DNA of 64,000 nucleotides from Labia minor (lineage: Eukaryota > Arthropoda > Insecta > Dermaptera > Spongiphoridae): positions 27,501,172 through 27,565,171 of the forward strand of contig OY720344.1 in NCBI GenBank assembly GCA_963082975.1. Direction: 5' to 3'. This document shows positions 35,252 to 46,510 of the stretch, in pieces. The position numbers and the translations under genes were made by a program. The number at the start of each line of letters is the position of its first letter. The stretch's first letter is position 1. The notes under the pieces were generated by a model. That model made no database searches. It was not told where the DNA came from and saw only the letters and a list, made by a program, of their open reading frames with translations.

Positions 35252-36921
35252 CTGATTATATATAATATAAATATATATAATAAATAAGTATATATTTATA
35301 ATATGTAAATGAATTTCAAAACTTCCACTGTGTAGATATAATTTAGCTTGTCTTTTAGTGAGTTTGATAATCATATTTAAATATATTTCTATACAAAGGT
35401 ATATTGTTTTTTTATTTTATTGACAAAATCTAATAAAATTTCATCATTAAATATTATCATCTCCTTTTGTTTTATTTTTTAATTTAATTAATATTAATAT
35501 CGATTTTTTTATATATATTAAAAAAAAATTATTTATTTATATTTCGATATAAGAAAGCTAAAAAAAAATTAATAATTAATTAAATTATGGATTTTTGCTT
35601 TAGAATAAAAGCTTAATAATAAATATTATATTATTTATGTATATTGAAATATAACGAGTCAAAGGGTAATAAAATTATTTGATAAATCAAACTGACAATT
35701 TTATCTTGTAAAGAATTGCCCTGAAATGTTATGAGTTATGAGATATTGCTATATTACAATATTATTTTATTTTTAAGATGATTTGTAAATAAATAAATAA
35801 ATACACAGATTATTTTTTTATTGACTTTTTGAATAAAGATAAAATAATTTTCTTTTATTCATTCTTTTTGATCTTTTATTGTATAGCTAATATGATATTT
35901 ATATATCGAAACATTCTATTTGCATAGGAATCCAATTTGTACAAAATATTCCATATGGTTTATTCTCAATAGTTTACAACTGTAATATTTTGAACCAAAA
36001 TCGATGTGTTTGATCCAATCTGATCCTTTCGTCTTTCGAATTTGCAATGTATTGAAACCCAACAGCAATATTGCATCCTCTGTATGGCCAAACCTAAAGA
36101 AACTTATTATCTAGATTGATTTTTTTCGAATATTATATTTTTTTTTCCTCCTTAAAGAGGATAGATTCATTTTGTGCTAAAGCAAAAACTTTTATTCTAG
36201 TTCTTTTTTTTATATAAGCAGATAATTCACTCTAACATAAAATAAAAAGAAAATTGATATTAAATAAATAATAGAAATATGATGAAAAACAGAGAATATA
36301 ATATCTAGTAATTGTTAAGTAAGTTGTATGGTTCCTAATCGTAGTTTGATATAAACATGTAATAGTAGATCAAACAGTTCATTAAATTAAATTTTAATTA
36401 TATTATAGAAAAAATTAATTTTATATATCTAAGATATACAAAAATTTGACTAATTTTTATTTTATTTATTTTTGCTGTTTTGGATTTTATTATTTTATTT
36501 GGATTTTTAGTATTTATTGATTTTAAAATTTTAAGTTTCTTAAATAAAATAATTTATTAGGTAATAGCGATATAGTAATTTTTCTGATTAGGTTATTATA
36601 AAGTTTATTTATTTATACTTTTGTTAGAAGTTAGAATCTTGGAAAAGTGGAAACTCCACGAAGATTTCACCACTTTCATGAATAACTCTAATTCAGATTG
36701 CTGAAATTGGTAAAGTATTTACTAATTTTAGACAAATTCTATTAAGTGAATTTTATATTGATATTATTATAATTAAAACTGTATGTAACTATATTAAAAT
36801 GGATTCCAAAAAATTAAATAAATGTAAAACTTATTATTTAATAAAAGATTAATAATAAGTATAATAATAGGTTCTTTAAAGAATATTTTTGATTATAATG
36901 GGTTGATTTGTTTGATTTTTT
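35252..36921. other. AT-rich non-coding stretch
   Basis: No gene, repeat or structured element recognised. Near 35960-36110 the sequence is slightly more complex. The rest is AT-rich filler. Confidence 0.5.
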
Positions 36922-37522
36922 ACTTTCCCGCATACTTCGTATAAGAGAAGTATTGGAATCGTCAAAAATTTCGACTTCGAGATTTCGATAGATCTTGACG
37001 TTTTAGACCTCCCTGAGTCGGAAAATACCATTTTTCGAATTATGTCTGTGTGTGTGTATGTATGGATGTATGTAATGTCTGTGAGCAAATTTACTCAAAA
37101 ACTAATCAAGATAGGACTTCGAAATTTGGTACACCGATATTATTCACAGTTTGTAGATTTCTATCAAAATTTCGTCAAAATCGGTTAACCGGAAGTGGTA
37201 CTTTACCTACACTGGTTGCGTTTACCTTTCAAGTAAAGTACCAGTTTGCTTCGAGATATTTGCTTCATATTTTGTATATAGATTTAAAAATAAGAAAAAA
37301 ATTCAGATACCAAATTTCATCATGATCTGACTACCGGAAGTGACATTTTACCTATACAAGTAGCGTTATGTGTAAATTATAAATATATATACTAGAGTGT
37401 TAAACCATTTTACTTTATAATTTAAATTAATTAGTTTGTTTATTTTTATTGTTGTTAAACATAATAATAATAACCTAATTACCTATTTATATGCGGGAAA
37501 GTCTAGGGGAGGACACTCCCGA
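36922..37522 (+). mobile_element. Helentron/DINE-1-like element, family B copy 1
   Basis: Starts after a T run with ACTTTCCCGCATA (36922-36934) and ends with TATGCGGGAAAGT (37490-37502), a perfect 13-base subterminal inverted repeat, followed by the palindrome GGGAG-GACA-CTCCC and CGAATTTTT. A GTGTGTATGTATG microsatellite is at 37047-37075. The text GAAATTTGGTACACCGATAT and TTAACCGGAAGTGGTAC follow it, parallel to the blocks in families A and C. Copy 2 at 51541 is nearly identical over 600 bases, so family B was active recently. Confidence 0.85.
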
Positions 37523-37874
37523 ATTTTTATTCATTTTATTAATTTAATATTAGTCATCTTAATTATTATGTTTAGTTTGATTCCGATAACAAACTAACAG
37601 ACATTTGAAATATCTTTTAGATTAAGATGGTTCAAATTTGTTATAAAGTGCAATTTCAAATGAAAATTGTCTTGAAATGCATATATAAGTAAATTTAAAG
37701 TTTTTCATTAAAATGTTCAATTTATGGAAAGAAGAAAGGAAAAATAGGCGCATCTTTAAGATTTCATATGATGGAAAGGCTAGTAGAATCTTTGATATAT
37801 ATATATATACCTTATAAATTTGTTGTAATTAATAAAATTACTATTTACTTTCATTTTTGCATTCATTATTAATT
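37523..37874. other. AT-rich non-coding stretch
   Basis: Nothing recognised apart from a TA tract near 37796-37810. Confidence 0.5.
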
Positions 37875-38114
37875 ACCGACCGACGATAAGAAGGGAAGGT
37901 ATTGTATTCCCACCAAATTTCACATTTGCGGATTTTTTCATATCTCCACGAATCATGGATTTTGTTAACATAAAAAAGTATATTTAGCATGATGACTGTC
38001 CGTCCGACTGCCTGACCGTCCGTCCGTCTGTCCATTGTGTGTCTGTATAGACGTATTTACAGATATATATGAACGGCTCAACGGATTTTGATAAAATTTG
38101 ATATATTTAATTGA
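37875..38114 (+). mobile_element. Helentron/DINE-1-like element, family C copy 3 (3'-truncated)
   Basis: Begins ACCGACCGACG (37875-37885), then the usual CACCAAATTTCACAT and TATCTCCACGAATCATGG words, a GTCCGTCC tract (37997-38035) and ACGGCTCAACGGATTTTGAT. It stops after TTTGATATATTTAATTGAC, so the second half with the 3' palindrome is gone. It ends only about 160 bases before the splice acceptor of the LDLa exon, so it lies inside the intron close to the branch-point zone. Confidence 0.8.
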
Positions 38115-38277
38115 CATTTTCATGCTTTTATGGTATTAAAAATCTATTTCTTTAATTTAAATTCAAATATTAATATTGTTGAGAAAGGCGTTGCGTTACT
38201 TTTAGTATGATTGTACATAATACTCATTGAACACTCTAAACTAGTAAAATAAACTAAATCTGTTATGTTTGTTTCAG

Positions 38278-38457
38278 GAATGGTGAGGGTCCGGGAGACC
38301 CTCTTGGCTGTCGCCATCCTGATGGTGGCAGCCGCCATCGCATGTCGCATCTCCGAGTTCCCTTGTCGCCGTAGCGGACGTTGCGTTCGACTTGATAAAT
38401 ATTGTGATGGCAACGATGATTGTGGCGACGCAAGTGATGAGCCCAAATATTGTACCG
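38278..38457 (+). CDS. Exon: signal peptide plus LDL-receptor class A module
   Basis: The only clear host coding exon. It follows a good acceptor (TTTGTTTCAG, AG at 38276-38277) and ends at a GTGAGT donor (38458), leaving one extra base (phase 1). ATG is at 38280, only two bases into the exon, so an upstream untranslated exon is required. The 59 encoded residues start [20 protein letters not shown], a signal peptide with a hydrophobic core at 8-21. Residues 22-58 form one LDLa module: six cysteines at 22, 29, 35, 42, 48 and 58, and the calcium-binding pattern CDGNDDC...SDE with acidic residues 43, 47, 53 and 54. Such modules bind ligands outside the cell. The exon's high GC and regular third positions contrast with its surroundings. 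From memory, insects have a secreted or membrane protein with an N-terminal LDLa followed by CUB-like sequence that begins this way, but the rest of the gene is not visible here, so I give no name. It could belong to any LDLa protein. Confidence 0.9.
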
Positions 38458-39542
38458 GTGAGTCCACTCGGCATTTAAATATTTTATGAACGTCCAAACA
38501 AGAACACGCTCCACTTTTAACCCACTCATGTTAGTTCTTCTTTTGAAGTCCTTTTAAGAAAATCCACTCGGGGGCCATGAAATGAAATGACTTTGAAATA
38601 ACTCACAATCTTCCCCTTCCCTCCCTCTCCCTATCTCAAACTAATAAATTAGAACATGACATTACTCTTGAGATGAAGAACGTTTAGTAACTAATCTATT
38701 AAATAATAATTAGTTCAATTTTCATTTATTTAAAAGTACTTTTAAAAAGAATTAATAAAAAAAAAATGTTGATTAATCAAAATATGAACTAACTAATAAA
38801 TAATAAATAGAATAATAAACAAAATTATTAAAATGATGCATTACTAATTAAATAAATTAAAATAACTTAACATTAACTTTCTTATCAAAAATATTTCAAT
38901 TTTTTTTTTTTTAGATTTTAAATCATTTTATTTGTTTTTTGATAAAATAAATGATTAATATGTATTCGTAATTTTGAAATTTTAATAATATTAATTTAAT
39001 ATAAAATTTAATAAAAAAATCATTGTTATTTTTTTCTTTAATAATCGAAATAATAATTTTAAAACTTTATTCTCGGTTGTCATTTTCTAATAATTTGTTA
39101 ATAATTTAAAAATATTAATATGTTCATTTATATGAATAGGAAAAATAAAAACAACTTAAAAATTTATTAATGTTAATATATTTATTCTAGTGGTTATATT
39201 CACATTATCCCGAGGGTCATGTAATTAAAATTAATAAAAAAATGTATTTATTCTTCTAATATTCAGTGTTTCACTCAATATTTATTTAGTTTTTTTATTT
39301 AACTGGATATAGTAGAATAAATTAATATATTTAAATATTTAAAATCTAAAATCAAAATTAGAAAATTAATATTTTTCAAAATCACAATTTTATTTGATCA
39401 TTTTCAATCTATTTTTTTTTAATTGTTAAATTATAATACAAATATGAATGAACATTAAAAAATAATTATAACACTCTTATTTTACATTTTCTTATTTTTT
39501 TGTCTACTGTTTTCAATAATAAATATATATATATATATAATC
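38458..39542. other. Start of the intron after the LDLa exon
   Basis: AT-rich intron sequence. The first about 120 bases after the donor are less AT-rich and include TCCCTCTCCCTATCTC near 38620. No further exon could be recognised here. The phase of the exon before it means the next exon must start by completing a Gxx codon. Confidence 0.6.
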
Positions 39543-40525
39543 TATTACTGTGGCTCTACGGAACTCGAAAGTTCTTGGCCGCAGCAACAACACTTCTCCA
39601 AGTATCCATATTCTGAGCCACAACCCTCCAATCCCTATCCTCTCCCATCTCTCTCACGTCCCTTCCTACATTATCCACCCACCGCGTCCTTGGTCTTCCA
39701 AGAGGACGTTTCCCACTCCGTCTCCCCACCAATATATATTTCGCCATTCTTTCTTCTCCCATTCTAGCCACGTGCCCTGCCCAATTTCCTCTCAATTTTA
39801 TTATTCTAACTATATCTGGGGATGCATAGAGGTCATGCAATTCCTCGTTATGCAGTCTCCGCCATTCCCTGGTGACATCATCTTTCTTTGGTCCATAAAT
39901 GCTTCGCAGAATCCTATTCTCAAATACTCTGAATCTACTCTTGTCTCCCAGGATCATAAACCATGCCTCGCACCCATATAATACAACCGGCAAAATAATT
40001 GTTTCATAAGTATTTTAATTTTTATCCCCTTTGATAATAATTTTGACGCGATAAGCCCCTTTACTGCATGATAACAGGCGCTTCCCGATTACAATCACGC
40101 TCTTTAAACTTTTCTCAAATATTACTAACCTTCGTTATTACAGGACCTAAGTATTTAAATTTTTCTACATTTTCAAATTCTATATCTTGTATGTTAAGAC
40201 TTTGTGTGTTAATACTATTCCTTTCTTTTACTAAATACTTTGTCTTAGTACTATTAATTTCCAGCCCCACTTCTTTCCTGCTTCGATTAATTTTTCTACG
40301 CTATCTTTAATTTCAATTGCCGAATCTCCTATTATATTTAAGTCGTCTGCGTAATTTTTTTGTTTAATTCTATTCCGTTTGATTTTTTGTCTAATTACAT
40401 ATTTCAGAACTAAAATGAAATAAAATTGGTGATATTGCGTCTCCTTGTTTTAACCCATTCCGAATTTCGAAAGTATCTGATAGTTGATTCCAGCATCTTA
40501 CTCTTCCTTTACTACCTACAGGACA
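39543..40525 (-). mobile_element. RTE-like LINE, best copy L6 (5'-truncated)
   Basis: About 980 bases of a non-LTR retrotransposon. From its 5' side on the minus strand it reads LSDTFEIRNGLKQGDAISPI (reverse transcriptase motif before the catalytic box), then YADDLNIIGDSAIEIKDSVE with the YADD box at 40342-40353, then ENVEKFKYLGPVITK, then frameshifts, then the intact C-terminal frame. It ends in CCACAGTAATAG next to a TA tract. It lacks the endonuclease domain and most of the palm domain. It is the reference copy for the other eight fragments. It lies in the intron downstream of the LDLa exon, in opposite orientation. Confidence 0.88.
39556..39993 (-). pseudogene. C-terminal region of the LINE polyprotein, frame intact
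   Basis: An uninterrupted 145-codon frame from MPVVLYGCEAWFMILGDKSR through FENRILRSIYGPKKDDVTRE, ELHDLYASPDIVRIIK, GHVARMGEERMAKYILVGRR, RPLGRPRTRWVDNVGRDVRE, MGEDRDWRVVAQNMDTW to AAAKNFRVP and a stop. This C-terminal tail after the reverse transcriptase is common in RTE-like elements of insects and other arthropods; its function is not known to me. The initiating Met is not a real start: in a complete element this is an internal part of the protein, and frameshifts upstream make it a pseudogene piece. Confidence 0.88.
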
Positions 40526-43094
40526 AATTTGTATCATAATAAATATATATAAACAATATTTATAATAATTATAAATTTTAATAAACATATTTACATTTAA
40601 CAAAATAAAAACAAAATTGATTTGTAAAATTATTTGTTGATTGATTGACCGACATTAAATAACCTTTTATCGAATCTAAGTAAACGTAATTATTCTTTTT
40701 ATTTGTTTACGTATTTTCAACGAACTTATGTGAGTTTATAAAATCGTTCAGTCTGTCATTCTGTTTGACATCAAACTCAAAATTTTGAAATTCTGACTTC
40801 AGATTCAGAAAGAGCATCGAAAAGTAGTAACGTAAAGTGCCTTTCATTTTTTGATGCCCCCTCGGGAACATGGTCAAAATGGCGTCCAAAGTTGAAAATT
40901 TTAATATTTAAAAATGCGAAATTTTAAATTCTGATTTTAGATTCGAATAGTGTATCGAAAAGTATTAATGTAAAGTGTTTTTATTTTTTGATATCACTTC
41001 AGGAACATTAAATTAATTTTAATTAACTTAAATTAATCCGAACTTAAGTTCGTTTCGGCAATGCAAGCTTGCGCATTCCCAGATGTTTTATAATTAATTT
41101 ATTAATAAAAACATTTGAAATGCCAATATCACTAAAAATTTCTTGAAATAATGTTTTTATTCCAATTATGTATTTATTTATTGCTTTCTCGTTGAACTAC
41201 TTAAACAAAATTTCTAACAGAGACATTAAAATTCTTCACTAATCATTGTTTTGCCAATTTCGACTTCTTAAACAAAACCATAAATAATTTCCAATATAGG
41301 ATAGTTTAGAAACTATGACACCCTCATTAAAGACTTAACATTCTTTAATATGTAGATAGATTTTTAGTCAAAGTTACTTAACTAAAATGACTTTTAAACA
41401 TAAATTTACTAGCCAAATAAAAATGCATTATATTGAAAGTCAAAATTACAAATATAAATATTAGTTAATTCCAATTTTATTTAATTTTCTATAAATTCAT
41501 ATAAATATCTATATTATTATTTTTTATATTAAAATTTTAAGGTAGTTTCATATTTGTATTCTTTTCATAAGTAAAAGATTCCATAAAGGAAATAATGAAG
41601 ACGCCAAAAGAGTGGGGTTAAAAATATTTTATAAATACTCTTGAAATTATTAATTTTTTCACTTAATAATCCAAATAAACACAAATGATTCATTTAATCG
41701 ATTTAATCAGCCTCTGAATTGCTCATGAAAAATAAATTGATTGATTTTCCTTTAAATTATCAATATTATTAATAATAATTAGGTAATTAACATATATATT
41801 GTAGTAGGTGGTAAAGTTAACCCAACAGATCAAACGAACCACTCACATCAGTATATTTAATTAATTTCACTTCATTTCATATAAAGCAAATATTAATTAT
41901 TAGATTATTAGACCTGACTATGGATTCCAAGTCAATCATGATAAATAGTCAAGTAACCCGATTAATTTAGTACTTTCTAATATTAATCAATCATTCAATA
42001 GAAGAGAACGTACAGTAATGAATTTCAATTTAATTTTTTATTAGTTAATGAATTTCAATTTGGTCATCATAAAAAATAAATTAAATCATTAAGCATTTCA
42101 ATTCTTAAAAATATTTGATTACATCCAGTCTAGAAATATCACGTTGTATGACACGCAAACAGATTGATTATAGCTGAATATATCTTAAAATTTTAAATAA
42201 ATTAAATCGTATACTTGAACCACACCTACCATTTTTTAAGATAATTCAGATTAATTAAGATAATTGTTATCTTTATTATTATTAATAACCTCATTCAAAA
42301 ATAATAAATTTATGATTTTTAAGATAACTCTAGTTTTTATTTTATATTTTATATATTATAAATTAATATTTAAGCATAAAAATGCCTTTAATAAGAAAAT
42401 ATCGTTAAAATGCTATTAATTAACATTTATAAATAAAAAAAATAAAAAAAAACTTTTTAAAAAGACGATTTTATTTAAATGCATTCAAAAGGGGAAAATA
42501 AGGGAAAGGAAAAGAATACAAAGGACATTTCATTGTTTAAGCACAAATCTTTCTGTTTTTTTTTTCTTTTCCACTATAATTGATAATTATGTCTAGTTGA
42601 GGTTGAATTTACGTTTTTCCCTGCATGTTGGTACCCACGCTTTCAATTTTTAGATATGATTAATTATAACGAAATCATGGTGTGCGTGGAGAAATTATTT
42701 TCTCCTTTTAAGTGCATTTAAATAAAAGCGTGTTTTTAAAAAGTTTTTTATATTTTTTTTTTATTTCCTAATTTTTAGTCTTTATAGAAGTTTCGCCCGG
42801 TTTTTGATTTTAGGTTATAGTGTGAATGTTGAAAGAATTTAATTCAAGTGAATTTTTCACCTCAAAATTCTATAAATCAATTCTGTGGTATAAGGGACTG
42901 ATTATTATTATTATTATTATTATTAGATTATTGGTTTATATATAGATTATTTTCAAAAACAATATCGCCATTACTTTATTTGATATTCATTTAAATTAAA
43001 AACACTTATCTTATTTTTACAAAATAATTAAACATGATTTAAATTAATTTAATTAAAATGATAACTTTTAGAATAAATTATTTAATTCAAATGA
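40526..43094. other. AT-rich non-coding stretch
   Basis: No gene seen. At 40700-41080 the sequence is moderately complex and contains an imperfect internal repeat: ATCGAAAAGTA.TAA.GTAAAGTG..TTTCATTTTTTGAT occurs at about 40818-40855 and again at about 40953-40992. The same words AACGTC/GGAACAT follow each. A (TTA)n tract lies at 42901-42926. Otherwise AT-rich filler. Confidence 0.45.
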
Positions 43095-43165
43095 TGGCAG
43101 ATCAATAAGTCCGTGACTTTTTCAATGAAACCCAGGTTTTTGGATAAAAAATTAAATTAGCTCTT
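43095..43165 (+). mobile_element. Mariner-related MITE fragment
   Basis: Begins GCAGATCAATAAGTCCGTGA, then CTTTTTCAATGAAACCCAGG and TTTTTGGATAAAAAATTA, matching the left 70 bases of the 50130-50612 and 32591-32860 elements. The other end is not found nearby, so only one terminus remains. Confidence 0.75.
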
Positions 43166-43223
43166 ATTAATATATATATATATAGATTATTATTATTTTT
43201 CAATATTATGCAATATGTAATGA

Positions 43224-43418
43224 ACACTTGAAAAGATCGAAAACAAGACATGATGTCCCGTTCCATCAAGTGATCCTCTTTCATTATTCTATTTTTAGGT
43301 AATTTTCATAGATAGACTAACTTTATGATGCCACTATTTGTTTAAATAATTATTTATGGCATCTTTATGCCATTCTGCTATATAAAAGGCATTTTTGTGC
43401 TTATATATTACAATATAT
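43224..43418 (+). repeat. Unnamed dispersed repeat E, copy 2
   Basis: Partner of 25413-25604, with the shared words listed there. The segment upstream (43166-43220) is not shared. No coding potential. Confidence 0.55.
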
Positions 43419-45073
43419 ATGTATCCGCTTGACCTAACTTAAAATTCTGGATATAAATTCCATAATTACTTAACACTAACATTTATAATTACTTAATTTA
43501 ATTAATATATAAACATAGTCGTAGGGCGGTAATTCAAATTAATTTGAATTTAGATTCTATGCCGAACCAATATATATATACATTATAAGATGCTATATGA
43601 ATATTATCTTTAAATAAAAATAATAAAAAAAAACAATTTCAGAAGTTTTACTCTTTGAGCAAATTCTCTCTTATCTCAAATTAATTAAAATTAACGAGAA
43701 TAATATTCCAACATACCATATATAACTATAATTATAGCTTAATTGTTCATATTATAAAGAAGTCTCTTTTGTTGAATCAAATAGTCTATACATTGTAATT
43801 TTTCCCGAACTATATTGAAAAATTTTATATAATTATATTCATAAAATGAAATAAAAAATTGAATAAATTAATTTCATTCGAGACCGGCCGCTCCAATTAA
43901 AACATCCAATTGACTTACAGTTCTTCAAACTTCGTTATAAAGTTAGCTTAACTGAAATTCCCTTACAGAATACACCAGCTGGCTTTTTAAAATAATTTAC
44001 ACTTGTGAAATATATAATTTTCATCTTTTATCTATTGATACTTTACTTTTATAAAGTAAAGAACACATTTTCAAAAATACTAACAATATTTTATGAGAAC
44101 CCTTTATAACAATCTATAAATTAAACCGGTTAATACAAATTTTAATTTTCTTTTTCTTTTCGAGGTCTTCAAATACAATACAATGCATGTATGAGAAAAA
44201 AAAACTCATGGGATTTTGATATTTAAAAATTATATTTTTTTTTTTATTTTTTAAATATTTTATATTTAATATCTAAAACTAATCTAATCAACTTAATAGC
44301 CAACTTTTGAAAAGTATTCTCTAGTTACAATGAAATAAAAAATGAAATAAAACATTTAATATTTAGTATTTATCTTAATTTATGAATGTATTAGGATTTA
44401 AACAAAGTTTTGATGTTTTGCATTTATCATTCAATTATATTTGTAAAACAAAAATTGATCAAATTTTATAAACAGATTGAAATGTAGCAAATATTTATAG
44501 GAATCGTACTGTGTGTGAATATTCAGGAAAAATTATATGTATATATTGACATGATATTTATATATATATATATATATACATGTAAATAAAATATAAAAAA
44601 CGGAAATAATTCTCTCAAGTTAATATCCTAAAGAATATTTGAAAAATGTTTGTTTAATGTTTTAATATTGATAAAATGATAAATGAATAAAAAAAAATCA
44701 AATAAAATACATATATATATATAAAAGAATGAAGATTTTGATCTATGGTTTTATATACAGAAACATTCAACGAGCGAATAAATTTTTAAATTAAAAGATT
44801 TTATTTCTATTTTCATTATTTATATTCCAATAGATGTACGAGAATAATATATTCTTAGTTTTAGCATTTATTTCAATACTCAAAAGTTAGGGTAAATTTT
44901 TAAATCAGTTATGCGCTTGATTATTTTAAACAAATAAAAATTCAAAGGGCAGATAGTTAAAATCTATTCTTGGATAAGAACATATTTTTGGCAAATGGAA
45001 ACGTCAATCATGATTTAAAAAATAAATGAATGATCTAAAAAAAAGTTATTAAGATCTTAACAAAAAAAAAAAA
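43419..45073. other. AT-rich non-coding stretch
   Basis: No gene recognised. TA tracts near 44557-44578 and 44710-44722. A short patch at 43880-44000 is more complex (AGACCGGCCGCTCCAATTAA). Otherwise filler; a 20-base A run ends it at 45062-45080. Confidence 0.5.
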
Positions 45074-45446
45074 AAAAAAAGTCGAATTGGCAGTCGTGGG
45101 ACTGGCCGACAGAAGTGGAAACTTGTGCGTAAGAAATTTGAAAGCAGACGGAATACGCACCAGCTTCACGAGCAAAATGAAATTTATATACGTATATATA
45201 TATATATAAAATTCATAATTATTTTTTTCAGCAAACTGATTATTATTACAAAAATATTAAAAATACGTTGTGTATGAATATATATATATATATCTATATA
45301 TATAAAAGGCAATGTCTGTCTGTCTGTCTGTCTGTCTGTGTGTGTGTCTGTCAAATACTCAAAAACTACCCGTCCGATTGCGATGAAACTTTCAGGGATT
45401 GTTGTGGGCGTCCCAGGGAAGGTTTTAGTGTAGTTAAATCCAAAAT

Positions 45447-46459
45447 AAATTTATCCAAAATTAATTTAATTAGTAATATTTTGGTAAAAGTCTATTTATG
45501 GTTACCATGGTTACATTGAAAAATTTACAATAAATAAATAAAAAAATTGGAAATCTTTACAACTTATTATTTTGATAAATTTTATTAATATTTTTAATTT
45601 TTTTTAAACTGCCTAAAATAACATAACCATAATAATAGTTGTAATAAAAATAAAAATATAAATCACAATTTAAGTAAAATATTGAATCGTTTTATTTATA
45701 TTGTTTCAATTATTGTTTGAATAGTTATTAAATTTATATATAGATTAATTTACATGTTTAAATGTATATATATGATTAAATAATATTTATTAATTTAAAT
45801 TAAATTAATAAATATTATTTATAACATCAAAAACATCAAAATCTCAACATCGAAAATTGAATTGCTGAAAGTACCAGAATTAATTTTTTAACACTAGAAA
45901 TCTCACGCGCCAACACGTGACGTGGTGCCATCAACAAAGAGCCAAACTTTCGCTGGTTTAATAAATATTATTTATTAATTTTAATTTATAATTGAATTAA
46001 TTTAATTTAAATTAATATATGTTATTTAATCCAATTCCAATTTGCGAGATATGCTGAATATGCTTTTAAATAAAAAAAAATTTCAAGAAAGTAATTGGAA
46101 TTATTAATATTAAGAATCAATAAATAAATTTATTAAATATACATTTAAACATGTAAATTAATCTATATATAAATTTAATAAATATTCAAACAATAATTGA
46201 AACAATATAAATAAAACGATTCAATATTTACTTAAATTGTGATTTATATTTTTATTTTTATTACAACTATTATTATGATTATGTTATTTTAGGCAGTTTA
46301 AAAAAAATTAAAAATATTAATAAAATTTATCAAAATAATAAGTTGAAAAGATTTCCAATTATTTTTATTTAGTTATTGTAAATTTTTTAATGTAACCATG
46401 GTAACCATAAATAGACTTTTACCAAAATATTACTAATTAAATTAATTTTGGATAAATTT
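45447..46459. repeat. Long inverted repeat inside Helitron H3
   Basis: Left arm 45447-45770 and right arm about 46138-46459 are inverse copies over more than 320 bases with few differences; for instance both contain TGGTTACCATGGTTACATT and AAACTGCCTAAAATAACAT or their inverses. The spacer of about 367 bases holds the family A piece. Transcripts through it would form a long double-stranded hairpin. The right arm joins directly to LINE tail text (GGCCAAGAACTTTCGAG). Confidence 0.88.
45830..46050 (+). mobile_element. Rearranged fragment of Helentron-like family A (copy 4)
   Basis: Bases 45858-46050 match the 3' part of family A in plus orientation (TTGCTGAAAGTACCAGAATT, CAACACGTGACGTGGTGCCA, CAATTTGCGAGATA) but stop before the terminal palindrome. 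Just before it, 45830-45857 (AAACATCAAAATCTCAACAT) matches the 5' part of the element in inverse orientation. So the piece is an inversion-junction remnant, in the spacer of the Helitron's internal palindrome. Confidence 0.75.
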
Positions 46460-46460
46460 T

Positions 46461-46510
46461 TGGCCAAGAACTTTCGAGTTCCTTAGAGTCACAGAGATAG
46501 ATAGATATAA
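46461..46510 (+). pseudogene. RTE-like LINE fragment L7 (last 50 bases)
   Basis: GCCAAGAACTTTCGAGTTCC then TTAGAGTCACAGAGATAGAT: the very end of the LINE coding frame (KNFRVP plus stop) and its tail, in Helitron H3. Downstream text to about 46640 matches the part of H1 after its LINE, confirming the same insertion in both. Confidence 0.75.

Noticed and set aside
45312-45350. GTCT repeats as a CRISPR-like or tandem array
   Set aside because: This is a plain microsatellite within the Helitron 5' end; there are no spacers, and the window is eukaryotic.
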